A stretch of 64,000 nt of DNA from Nocardiopsis listeri NBRC 13360 (lineage in GTDB: Bacteria > Actinomycetota > Actinomycetes > Streptosporangiales > Streptosporangiaceae): positions 1 through 64,000 of the forward strand of contig NZ_BCSH01000040.1 of NCBI RefSeq assembly GCF_001570765.1. Reading direction: 5' to 3'. Under the pieces are notes generated by a model, which was given only the letters and a program-made list of their open reading frames with translations, was not told the DNA's origin and made no database searches. Positions 8,842-16,367 of this stretch are shown in pieces. Every line of letters starts with the position of its first letter. Positions within the stretch are counted from its first letter, which is position 1. Both the position numbers and the translations under genes were made by a program.

Positions 8842-8898
8842 CTCATCGTCGTGGCCCATCCCACGACGGGCCCGTGCACCCACGCCTGGAGGTTCCCC

Positions 8899-10146
8899 GT
8901 GACCGACCACCCGCGCCCCATCGTGTACACGAACACCGCGCTGCTCGATCCCGAGACCGGAACACGCGCGCCCGGGAGCTGGCTCCTCGTCGAGGACGGC
9001 CTCATCGCGGCCCGTGGTACGGGTGAGGTCCCAGCGAGCGTCACCGACCGGTCCGAGACGGTCGACCTCGCCGGGGCCACGCTCATGCCCGGCCTCATCG
9101 ACGCCCACGTGCACGCCACCGCGTTGAGCGCCGACCTGGGCGCCGTCGCCGACCACTCCCCCTCCTACGTGGCCGCCTACGCCTCGAACTCACTGTCCGA
9201 CATGCTCGGCCGGGGGTTCACCACCGTTCGCGACGTCGGCGGCGCCGACTGGGGACTCGCCGAGGCCGTGGACGACGGACTCATCGACGGACCCCGCCTG
9301 CTCTTCGGCGGCAAGGCCCTGTCCCAGACCGGCGGGCACGGAGACTTCCGTCCACGCGGCAGGCACGGCACCGACCAGCACGGATGCTGCCCCGGGGCGG
9401 GTCTGATCTGTGACGGGCCCATCGAGTTCCGCCGCGCCGCACGTGAACAGCTGCGCACCGGCGCCCACCACGTCAAGGTGATGCTCTCGGGCGGGGTGGC
9501 CTCGCCCACCGACCGGATCGACTCCACCCAGTCCTCCGAGGACGAGCTGCGCGCGGTCGTGGAGGAGGCCGAGGCCGCCGATCGCTACGTCACCGGGCAC
9601 GCCTACACCGCTCGGGCGGTCAACCGCGGGTTGCGTCTGGGGGTTCGCTGCGTCGAGCACGGCAATCTCATCGACGAGAGCAGCGTGGAGCTGTTCGTGG
9701 AGCACGGCGCCTTCCTGGTCCCGACTCTGGTCACCTACCGCGAACTGTCCCGGCAGGGGGCTCGCCACGGGCTTCCCCCCGAGAGTCGGGCGAAGGTGGA
9801 CACGGTGCTGCACCGGGGTCTGGAGGCCCTGCGCATGGCACACGAGGGCGGGGTGCGCCTGGTGTTCGGCACGGACCTGCTCGGTGGCATGCAGGTCCAC
9901 CAGAGCGCGGAGTTCGCCATTCGCGGCGAGGTCCAGCCCGCGGCCGACGTGGTGCGCGCGGCCACCAGTGAGGCGGCGGCCCTGCTGGATCTGGAGGGCG
10001 AGGTCGGCACACTACGCACGGGGGCGCGCGCCGACCTGGTCGTCGTGGACGGTGACCCGCTGACGGATCTGTCGGTGCTGGCCGAACCCGAGCGCGGCGT
10101 GCGGGCGGTACTGCGCGGCGGTGTCCTGCGCCGCGGGGGTCTTTGA
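8899..10146 (+). CDS. Metal-dependent amidohydrolase (imidazolonepropionase/prolidase-like)
   Basis: A 415-residue cytosolic hydrolase. Metal ligands are visible in order: His70-x-His72 in DAHVHAT, Lys193 in HVKVMLSGG (candidate carbamylated lysine), His234 in TGHAYTARAV, His254 in VEHGNLID, and the Asp of FGTDLLGG near residue 330. The GGKALSQTGGHGDFR segment is typical of the COG1228-like group that includes Xaa-Pro and Xaa-Arg dipeptidases. GTG at 8899 follows GGAGG (8888-8892) by six bases; the longer open frame back to 8710 crosses the operator and regulator start. It is divergent from the RpiR-type gene and shares its operator. Precise substrate unknown. Confidence 0.88.
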   Translation: MTDHPRPIVYTNTALLDPETGTRAPGSWLLVEDGLIAARGTGEVPASVTDRSETVDLAGATLMPGLIDAHVHATALSADLGAVADHSPSYVAAYASNSLSDMLGRGFTTVRDVGGADWGLAEAVDDGLIDGPRLLFGGKALSQTGGHGDFRPRGRHGTDQHGCCPGAGLICDGPIEFRRAAREQLRTGAHHVKVMLSGGVASPTDRIDSTQSSEDELRAVVEEAEAADRYVTGHAYTARAVNRGLRLGVRCVEHGNLIDESSVELFVEHGAFLVPTLVTYRELSRQGARHGLPPESRAKVDTVLHRGLEALRMAHEGGVRLVFGTDLLGGMQVHQSAEFAIRGEVQPAADVVRAATSEAAALLDLEGEVGTLRTGARADLVVVDGDPLTDLSVLAEPERGVRAVLRGGVLRRGGL

Positions 10147-10168
10147 GGGCATGGGGGCGCCCGAGGGG

Positions 10169-10330
10169 TCAGGCGGGGCGGGCCACGCCGGTCGAGCGCA
10201 GTAGCGCCCGGTCGCGCTTGCGGCGTTCGCAGCGCACTTCCTCAAGAGCCCTCTTGAGCTTTTCCTCGGGAGTTTCCGTTTTCTCGGCCAGGTAGTTCTC
10301 GCGGGGGCTGGTCAGTTTGAACTTTCCCAT
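10169..10330 (-). CDS. Small basic hypothetical protein overlapping the GAF gene
   Basis: A 53-residue product beginning MGKFKLTSPRENYLAEK and rich in Lys, Arg and Glu, predicted helical in EEKLKRALEEVRCERRKRDR. ATG 10330 has an AAGGA ribosome site nine bases upstream, better than ATG 10339, which touches the same site. It overlaps the last 89 bases of the GAF-domain gene in another frame on the same strand, so either this is a real nested gene or the GAF reading frame ends elsewhere in the living strain. No family recognised. Confidence 0.5.
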   Translation of the reverse strand: MGKFKLTSPRENYLAEKTETPEEKLKRALEEVRCERRKRDRALLRSTGVARPA

Positions 10331-11138
10331 CACGACCATTCCTTTTTTCGGGGTCGGGCCCTCCGGTCGCGCCTCGGGCCGCCTCCGCGAACAATATACC
10401 CAGTGCGGCGGCGAACAAAGCGATCGTGGATCCGTGCTGGTGGTCCAGGCTGCCCGGGTCGGGGGCGTCGATGGTGACCATTCCGAAGGCGTGTTCGGTG
10501 GAACGGATCGGCGCGGCGATGAAGGTGCTGTAGTGGGCTCCGGTGCCCGCCCAATAGGGGGTGTCGGCGCCCTCCGAGCGCAGGTCCTCGACGATGACGA
10601 ACCGGCCGGGTAGTTCGTCGAGGATGCGGAAGGCCTGGTCACCGCGTTCGGTGCCGCGGACGAAGTCGCGGGGACGGTCGGGGCGCCCCGCGGGGAAACG
10701 GGGTTCCATCCGTCGCCCGTCGTTGGAGACCACGAACACCACGGCTCGCACCCCCGGTACCGAGACGAAGGCGGCGCGCAGGTCGCCCGCCACCCGCATC
10801 GCCGCGGCCTCGGCGGTCTCCACCCTCTTGTCACGGGGGCGGAAGGTGGCGGTGGCGGCCAGTTCCAACAGCGGCGCGAGCGCCTCCTCCAGGACCTTCT
10901 CCCGGGCGGAGGTGAGTTCGTTGTTGTTCTTGCTGCGCCGTTCCCACCAAAGGTCGAGGGCGGGGATGACCACGCCGACGACGATGGGCGGCACTCCCCA
11001 CCAGATCACGATTCCGGAGACGATACCGCCGAAGGCGACCAGGAGCCCGGACAACGTCAGGGCCAGGGGTTTGTGACGGTGCGCGATGTAACCCAGCCAC
11101 GAAAGCGTGCCCAGGAGGGGGTTCACGGGCTTTTTCAC
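10242..11138 (-). CDS. Membrane-anchored GAF-like domain protein
   Basis: A 298-residue protein. Residues 24-61 form one or two membrane helices (LALTLSGLLVAFGGIVSGIVIWW, then VVGVVIPALDLWW). A short coiled region (67-85) leads to a GAF-like domain at about 110-255, ending in HYSTFIAAPIRSTEHAFGMVTIDAPDPGSLD, the pattern of GAF domains that reads like AVPI....GVL.ID. The C-terminal 40 residues are Gly/Arg/Pro-rich and overlap a possible small gene. GTG 11138 follows AGGG by seven bases. Such proteins occur in actinobacteria as probable sensors; ligand and output are unknown. Confidence 0.7.
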   Translation of the reverse strand: MKKPVNPLLGTLSWLGYIAHRHKPLALTLSGLLVAFGGIVSGIVIWWGVPPIVVGVVIPALDLWWERRSKNNNELTSAREKVLEEALAPLLELAATATFRPRDKRVETAEAAAMRVAGDLRAAFVSVPGVRAVVFVVSNDGRRMEPRFPAGRPDRPRDFVRGTERGDQAFRILDELPGRFVIVEDLRSEGADTPYWAGTGAHYSTFIAAPIRSTEHAFGMVTIDAPDPGSLDHQHGSTIALFAAALGILFAEAARGATGGPDPEKRNGRDGKVQTDQPPRELPGRENGNSRGKAQEGS

Positions 11139-11177
11139 GCGCTCACCCTAGCGGGATCGGCGCCCTTGCGTGACGAA

Positions 11178-11223
11178 GGCCCGGTGGGCGGTACCGGCGT
11201 GATGCCGGGCGCTCCACCGGGCC
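11178..11223 (-). terminator. Hairpin terminator after the mmpL-type gene
   Basis: GGCCCGGTGG and CCACCGGGCC pair perfectly around a GC-rich interior that can fold further. It begins 20 bases beyond the transporter stop codon. Confidence 0.55.
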
Positions 11224-11243
11224 CGAGTACGGATCAGTACGGA

Positions 11244-13763
11244 TCAGTGACGACCGGAGGTGACACCCGGTCCGGGGTCGCTCGTCTCGGTCGGCTTCCG
11301 GTCCTCATCGGTCTGCTCGGCCGACTCGTCCTGGTGCAGGTGGGCGCGTTCCAGGGCAGATCCTTCCACGTCGACGTCGGGCAGCACACGCTCCAGCCAC
11401 TTGGGCAGCCACCAGGCGGCGTCACCGGCCAGGTGCATCACCGCGGGGATGAGCAGCATCCGGACCAGGAACGCGTCCAGCAGCACACCGAACGCGAGCC
11501 CGAAGCCCACGGAGCTGATCATCATCATCTCGGAGAAGATGAACCCGCCGAACACCGAGATCATGATGATCGCGGCGGCGGTGACCACCGAACGGCCGGC
11601 CCGGAAGCCCTGCACCACCGCGAGGCGGGCCGGGGCGCCGTGCACGTAGGCCTCGCGCATGCCGGTACCGATGAAGAGCATGTAGTCCATGGCCAGGCCG
11701 AACAGGATGCCCACCATGATCGTGGGCAGGAAGCTCAGCACGGGCCCCGGGTTCTCCATCCCGAGCAGACCGCCGAGCCAACCCCACTGGTAGACGGCGA
11801 CCACGCCGCCCAGGGCGGCGAAGTAGGACAGGATGAACCCGAGCGTGGCCACCACCGGCACGAAGATCGACCGGAACACCAGCAACAGGATGACCAGGGA
11901 CAGGCCCACGACCACGGTCAGATAGGTGGGCAGGGCACCGGCGATCTGCTCGGAGATGTCGATGTTGCCGCTGGCCATACCGGCGACGCCGAGCGGCGCC
12001 TCGCCGTGGATGGGTTCCATGCCGCGCAGCGTGTGGACGAGGTCCTCGGTGGACTCGCTGGAGGGGCCCTCCGCCGGTTCGACCTGGAAGATGGCCAGGG
12101 TCTGGTCGTCGGAGACATCGATGGGCGCCACCGCCTCGACGTCCTCCAGCGCGTAGATCGCGTCGGCGACCTCGTGCTGGTACTGCTCGGCGTTGGCCTC
12201 GGCCTCGTCGTCGTCAGGGCCGCCGGGCAGGTCCGCGGTGACCAGGAGCGGACCGTTCTGGCCCTCGCCGAAGTTCTCCTGGACGGCGACGTAGGCCCTG
12301 TACTGGGTGGAGTCGACCGACTGGGAGGAACCGTCCGGCAGGCCCTGGCGCAGGTCCAGGACCGGCAGGGCGATGACGCCCAGGACGATGACGGCGATGG
12401 CGGCTCGGCCGATCGCCCGGATGTTGGACATCGGCTTGATGTGGCCGGGCTTCTCGGCCGCCTGGCCGTTGGCGGATGCGGTGCCCAGACGGGCGCGCTC
12501 GCGCTTGGACAGGATCCGTCGTCCCACCAGTCCCAGCAGCGCCGGGATGAGGGTGATGGCGACGATCACCGCGATGGCGATGGCGATGGCGCCGACGCTG
12601 CCCATGAGGCCGAGGAAGCCGATACCGGTCAGGTTCAGACCCAGCAGGGCGATGAGCACGGTGGCTCCGGCGAACACCACGGCGTTGCCCGCGGTGCCGT
12701 TGGCCAGGCCGACGGACTCTTGGAGCTCCAGCCCCTGCTTGAGTTGACGTCGGTGCCGGTTGACGATGAACAGCGCGTAGTCGATGCCCACCGCCAGGCC
12801 GAGCATGAGGCCCAGGATCGGGGTGATGTCGGCGATGGCCAGGACACCGGACAGCGCCATGGTGATCAGGGTGGCGATACCCACACCGACGAGGGCGGTG
12901 AGGATCGGCAGGCCGGCTCCGATGAGGGTGCCGAGCATGACCACCAGGACGACGCCGGCGACGACAACGCCGATGATCTCGGCCTTGCTGACCAGGCTGG
13001 GCAGCTCCATGGCGATGTCGTCGGCGAACTCGACGGTGGCCCCGTCGACCGGTTCCGACTCGAAGACGGAGATGACGGCGTCGCGGGTCTCCTGGGAGAC
13101 CTCCTCCTGCGCGTCGGCGAAGGAGACCATCACCATGGCGGCGTTGCCGCCCTCGGAGACGGTGCCGATGCCGTCGGCCATCTCCATCAGGGCCTCGCCC
13201 TGTTCGAGCTGTTCCTCCTCGGTTTCCAGGGTCTCCAGGCCCTGGTCGATCTCGTCCTGTCCGCCGTCGAGGGCCTCCTCCATCTGGTCGAGCATCCCCG
13301 CGGCCTCGGCCTGGGCACGGTTCTCGTCCAGTTCCTCCTGGCCGGCCTCGATCTCGGCGCGGGCGTCGTCGATCTGTTCGCGCCCGTCCTGGAGGAGCTC
13401 GACCTGTTCGGCGCGCTCGTCCTCGGTGGCGAACGGGTCGACGACACCCTCGACCCCGTCGACCTCGGTGGCGAGGTCGACCCGCTCACCGATGGCCTCC
13501 TTCTGTTCGTCGGTGAAGGGCTCGCCGTCGTCGGTCTCGTAGATGATGGTGCCGGCGCCGCCGCCCATGCCCTCGAACTCGGTCTTGAGGCGCTGGTTCA
13601 CCTGGTCGGTGGCGGTGCCGGGGATGGAGAAACCATCCTCCAGCTCTCCCGAGAAGAGGAAGAAGGCACCGCCCGCGGCGACCAGCAGGGTCAGCCAGAG
13701 CACGATGACGGTGCGGGCGCGCCGTGCCGAGGCACGCCCTAGTCGGTAGAGAAGTTCAGCCAT
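11244..13763 (-). CDS. MMPL/RND-family membrane transporter
   Basis: An 839-residue inner-membrane protein with the two-fold RND layout: helix 1 at 17-38, an exported loop to about 240, helices 2-6, a short cytosolic segment, helix 7, a second exported loop, then helices 8-12. The Asp-Tyr pairs of the proton relay are seen in GIDYALFIVNRHRRQ and AMDYMLFIGTGMREA. The first exported loop contains an unusually long acidic coiled coil (about 105-185, rich in Glu/Gln/Asp) as in YdgH-like members. A tetR gene lies 41 bases upstream in the same direction, so expression is probably repressor-controlled. Cargo is likely lipid or an amphipathic drug, by family knowledge. Confidence 0.9.
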   Translation of the reverse strand: MAELLYRLGRASARRARTVIVLWLTLLVAAGGAFFLFSGELEDGFSIPGTATDQVNQRLKTEFEGMGGGAGTIIYETDDGEPFTDEQKEAIGERVDLATEVDGVEGVVDPFATEDERAEQVELLQDGREQIDDARAEIEAGQEELDENRAQAEAAGMLDQMEEALDGGQDEIDQGLETLETEEEQLEQGEALMEMADGIGTVSEGGNAAMVMVSFADAQEEVSQETRDAVISVFESEPVDGATVEFADDIAMELPSLVSKAEIIGVVVAGVVLVVMLGTLIGAGLPILTALVGVGIATLITMALSGVLAIADITPILGLMLGLAVGIDYALFIVNRHRRQLKQGLELQESVGLANGTAGNAVVFAGATVLIALLGLNLTGIGFLGLMGSVGAIAIAIAVIVAITLIPALLGLVGRRILSKRERARLGTASANGQAAEKPGHIKPMSNIRAIGRAAIAVIVLGVIALPVLDLRQGLPDGSSQSVDSTQYRAYVAVQENFGEGQNGPLLVTADLPGGPDDDEAEANAEQYQHEVADAIYALEDVEAVAPIDVSDDQTLAIFQVEPAEGPSSESTEDLVHTLRGMEPIHGEAPLGVAGMASGNIDISEQIAGALPTYLTVVVGLSLVILLLVFRSIFVPVVATLGFILSYFAALGGVVAVYQWGWLGGLLGMENPGPVLSFLPTIMVGILFGLAMDYMLFIGTGMREAYVHGAPARLAVVQGFRAGRSVVTAAAIIMISVFGGFIFSEMMMISSVGFGLAFGVLLDAFLVRMLLIPAVMHLAGDAAWWLPKWLERVLPDVDVEGSALERAHLHQDESAEQTDEDRKPTETSDPGPGVTSGRH

Positions 13764-13804
13764 GGTTCTTCCGCAGGAGTGGTGGGTGTGGTGAGCGGAT
13801 CCGC

Positions 13805-14500
13805 TCAGGTGGCCGCGGTGCCGGTGTCCAGGGCGCCGAGGCCGTCGCGGTAGGTGCCGATCATGCGGTCGAGCAGCTCGTTCCAGACACGGCGGGATTC
13901 GACGGTGTCAGCCCCTTGGGTGGCCCTCTCCCAACGACGGACCACGACCAGGGCACCGCCGATGAGGGCGCCGCACATCAGCTCGACCTCCATGGGGTCG
14001 GCCGAGGGGTGGTGGCGCAGGGTGGTGGCCGCGATCCGGGTTCCCAGGTCGGTGAGGGCGCGCTCGAAGAGCACGGCCTGGCGCGGGTTCAGGGCCCGGT
14101 CGCCGATGGCGAGGGCGTGGCCGGGGCCGCAGTCCTCGGTCTGGAAGATGCGCGTGAGCTCGTTGATCGGCGTGACCAGGTCGGTGGCGCGCAGGGCGCC
14201 CGCGACCCGGTCGAACATCGAGGTGCCCTCGTCGCTCACGGCGAGGTTGGCGTCGACGCCGTCGAGGATGACCGCGAGCATCTCGCGGAACACTTCGAGG
14301 GTGATGTCGTCCACCGTCTTGAAGTGGTTGAAGACGGTGCGTCGGGAGACGTCGGCGCGCGCGGCGAGACGGTCGACGGTGAAGTCGGTGCCGCCGATCT
14401 CGGACATGAGCTCGGCCGCGGCGTCGACGATGGCACGCCGGTGCCGTGCCTTGAGAGCCTCACGTCGGTCGAGGGCGGGCGAGCGCCGCTGTTCTGCCAT
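13805..14500 (-). CDS. TetR family transcriptional regulator
   Basis: A 231-residue repressor. The N-terminal TetR helix-turn-helix covers residues 18-65 with FTVDRLAARADVSRRTVFNHFKTVDDI, including the typical TVFNHF recognition helix. The rest is the divergent ligand-binding half. There is no ribosome site upstream of ATG 14500; instead a TAGTCT -10 hexamer ends six bases before it, so the message is probably leaderless. A 14+6+14 palindrome overlaps the -35, consistent with autorepression and control of the downstream mmpL-type gene. Confidence 0.9.
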   Translation of the reverse strand: MAEQRRSPALDRREALKARHRRAIVDAAAELMSEIGGTDFTVDRLAARADVSRRTVFNHFKTVDDITLEVFREMLAVILDGVDANLAVSDEGTSMFDRVAGALRATDLVTPINELTRIFQTEDCGPGHALAIGDRALNPRQAVLFERALTDLGTRIAATTLRHHPSADPMEVELMCGALIGGALVVVRRWERATQGADTVESRRVWNELLDRMIGTYRDGLGALDTGTAAT

Positions 14501-14506
14501 GGCACA

Positions 14507-14536
14507 AGACTACGGAATTCGGTGCACTCAGTGCAA
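14507..14536 (-). promoter_or_regulatory. Probable leaderless promoter of tetR-mmpL
   Basis: On the minus strand TTGCAC (14536 to 14531), an 18-base spacer and TAGTCT (14512 to 14507) precede ATG 14500 by six bases, placing the transcription start at the start codon. The -35 lies inside the operator palindrome. Confidence 0.5.
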
Positions 14537-14554
14537 CGACGCACTGAGTGCACC
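14521..14554. promoter_or_regulatory. TetR operator palindrome
   Basis: GGTGCACTCAGTGC, spacer AACGAC, GCACTGAGTGCACC: a perfect 14-bp inverted repeat. Each arm is itself nearly palindromic, suggesting two repressor dimers. It lies upstream of tetR and only four bases after the preceding gene's stop, so it could also fold as a hairpin at the end of that message. Confidence 0.75.
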
Positions 14555-14557
14555 TGC

Positions 14558-15031
14558 TCACATCGTTTCGGACGTGAACGGCCATAGGCCCACTGAACGG
14601 ACATAGGAGGCGGTCGTGGCGACCATGAGCACCAGCGCCGCGACGCCGAGCAGGCTGTGGTACCACTCCCATTCCGGGCCCGCTCCGAGAAAGGCTCCCC
14701 CGACCATCGCCACGGCGGCGGCGCCCACCCCGATCAGCGCACCGGCCAGGAGGAAGAGCATCAGCGGCCGTGGCAGGCGGCGGCCCGCCTCGGTCACCGC
14801 GGCCAGGATCAGCAAGGCTCCGAAGATCCCGGTGGCGGCCGCGAGCCACTGTTCGGCGACCACGCCCAACACCGCGCTGACGGGGCGTTCGTAGGCCTCG
14901 GGCGGCACGTCCGGGCCGCCGGGAAAACCCAGACGGCCTTGGGAGGCGTAGTAGGCCTTACCCAGGGCGTAGCCGAGGAAGGCCACCACCAGTGGCACGG
15001 CGAACCATCGTGGGCGGCGACGGTCGTTCAC
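14558..15031 (-). CDS. Four-helix membrane protein of unknown function
   Basis: A 157-residue integral membrane protein with hydrophobic segments near residues 10-28, 60-85, 93-115 and 125-143 and a charged N-terminus (NDRRRPRW). GTG 15031 was chosen because GAGGGA lies six bases upstream; GTG 15037 abuts that site. I recognise no family. It ends just before the tetR operator and is read in the same direction as tetR, but the palindrome probably separates the messages. Confidence 0.65.
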   Translation of the reverse strand: MNDRRRPRWFAVPLVVAFLGYALGKAYYASQGRLGFPGGPDVPPEAYERPVSAVLGVVAEQWLAAATGIFGALLILAAVTEAGRRLPRPLMLFLLAGALIGVGAAAVAMVGGAFLGAGPEWEWYHSLLGVAALVLMVATTASYVRSVGLWPFTSETM

Positions 15032-15103
15032 GGGCACTCCCTCATCGGAAGGATCGGTGCGCCACGGCGAGTGGAGTTCCCGAGCGCGGGCGGGACGCCG
15101 GGG

Positions 15104-15934
15104 TCACTTACGCTTGGCGCGGCGGCCCACACGCCAGTAGGCGCAGAACTGGACGTTGTCCTTGGGCACCCCGGAGTTCAGGGCCAGGGAACGCGTGGCC
15201 AGGACGAAGGACGCCTCACCCACCACGTACACGCGGGTGTCGGCACCGATGCCGCGTGAGCGCAGGTGTTCCAGGGCCCGGTCACCGGCGGACTCTCCGT
15301 AGGTGCGCACGTTCCAGACCGGGTCGGCGCCGACCAGTTCACGACGGTCCGCGGCGTCGGGGACCTCCAGGACGTAGTCGCAGGGCGCGCCGTTCAGGGA
15401 GCGGGCGATCCCCTCCACGCCCGGCAGTCCGCTCTCGTCGGCCACCACCAGGACCGGGCCGGTGTGGTCCTCGACGTTGAAGATGCGCCCCTGGTCCAGC
15501 ACGCCGATGTGGTCACCGGGGCGGGCATCCAGGGCCCAGCGGGCGGCCACGCCCTCGACCTCACCGGTGGTGACGCAGCGGTGGATGACGAAGTCCAGGT
15601 CCAGCTCCCAGACATCGTCCACCCGGCGGGCGTCACGGATGGTGTAGTTGCGCACCAGCGGACGGTGCGACTCCTCGATGTCCAGCAGGCGGGAGTACCA
15701 GCCCTCCGCTCCGCCCAAGGGCAGGTCGAGGGTGCCGTCCGGGGCGGTCAGGAACAGTCGGAACCAGTGGTCGAAGCCCAGGTACTCGAAGTCGTCCTCG
15801 AACCCGTCGCCGGTGCTGCGCAGGGTGACGCGGGAGAAGCCGGGGAAGGGACGGGAGGTGGCGTGCACGACCAGGGAACGGACCGAGGCGGCGCGGGGGT
15901 GGACGGGGCGAAAGTCGGCGAGCTTCTGGGCCAT
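15104..15934 (-). CDS. Siderophore-interacting protein (FAD-dependent ferric-siderophore reductase)
   Basis: A 276-residue flavoenzyme of the ViuB/SIP family that reduces ferric siderophores in the cytosol to release iron. RNYTIRDAR (the R-x-Y-T flavin motif), DLDFVIH and GDHIGVLDQG lie in the FAD half, and VLVVADESGLPGVEGI and VYVVGEASFVLATRSL in the NAD(P)H-binding half. The C-terminal YWRVG segment is typical. ATG 15934 has GAGGAGG six bases upstream; the open frame to 16033 is upstream sequence. An IdeR/DmdR iron box at 16052-16070 predicts repression when iron is plentiful. No siderophore biosynthesis genes remain nearby, but see the decayed NRPS/exporter pieces near 23.5 kb. Confidence 0.9.
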   Translation of the reverse strand: MAQKLADFRPVHPRAASVRSLVVHATSRPFPGFSRVTLRSTGDGFEDDFEYLGFDHWFRLFLTAPDGTLDLPLGGAEGWYSRLLDIEESHRPLVRNYTIRDARRVDDVWELDLDFVIHRCVTTGEVEGVAARWALDARPGDHIGVLDQGRIFNVEDHTGPVLVVADESGLPGVEGIARSLNGAPCDYVLEVPDAADRRELVGADPVWNVRTYGESAGDRALEHLRSRGIGADTRVYVVGEASFVLATRSLALNSGVPKDNVQFCAYWRVGRRAKRK

Positions 15935-16051
15935 GGGTGCCTCCTCGAGGTGCGGTCGATCGGGAGGGGGCGTCCTCGATCCGCGATTCGGGCTGTTCGG
16001 GGTGGGTGCGGCCACGGTTCCGCACGGGAACACCGGAGGACCTCACGTTGG

Positions 16052-16070
16052 CCAGGTTAGACTAACCTAA
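16052..16070. promoter_or_regulatory. IdeR/DmdR1-type iron box
   Basis: CCAGGTTAGACTAACCTAA matches the actinobacterial iron-box consensus TTAGGTTAGGCTAACCTAA at 16 of 19 positions, 117 bases upstream of the siderophore-interacting protein start. Confidence 0.85.
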
Positions 16071-16367
16071 CTAAATTATCGAGGCCGGGTCGGCATCGAA
16101 TTTCCGAGCCGACCGGGTCGGGGTTGTGGGATCCCCACAGAGCGCCCCGTCTCACGGTGTGGGCGGTAACACGCCCCCGGGAGGTCCGAGTGGTCCGCGA
16201 CGTCGGATCACGGGCCGTTTTTGGTCGATCTCCACAACTCCACCCCCTCAAGATGCGTTGGGTGCGTCATGGCGCTCGGAGGTCCCCAGACGAGAAGGTG
16301 GAGAACGCCGGGGCCGTCTCTCAGTCGCCGCGCGCACATCATTGGTCTTACAGAAGGGCTCATCCGC
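16071..16367. other. Gene-free region upstream of the acyl-CoA carboxylase
   Basis: About 300 bases with no convincing gene. A short palindrome, TGTGGGATCCCCACA (16125-16139), is the only clear structure and could be an operator or small hairpin. The carboxylase frame is open through the right half, but codon character changes at the chosen start. Confidence 0.4.

Noticed and set aside
11228..11247. Direct repeat ACGGATCAGT twice
   Set aside because: Two short copies at a gene end; no link to mobile DNA or a known attachment site.
11073..13742. Long open frame on the plus strand opposite the MmpL-type gene (889 codons)
   Set aside because: Composition is Gly/Asp/His/Gln-rich and repetitive, typical of antisense in high-GC genes; the opposite strand encodes a clear RND transporter.
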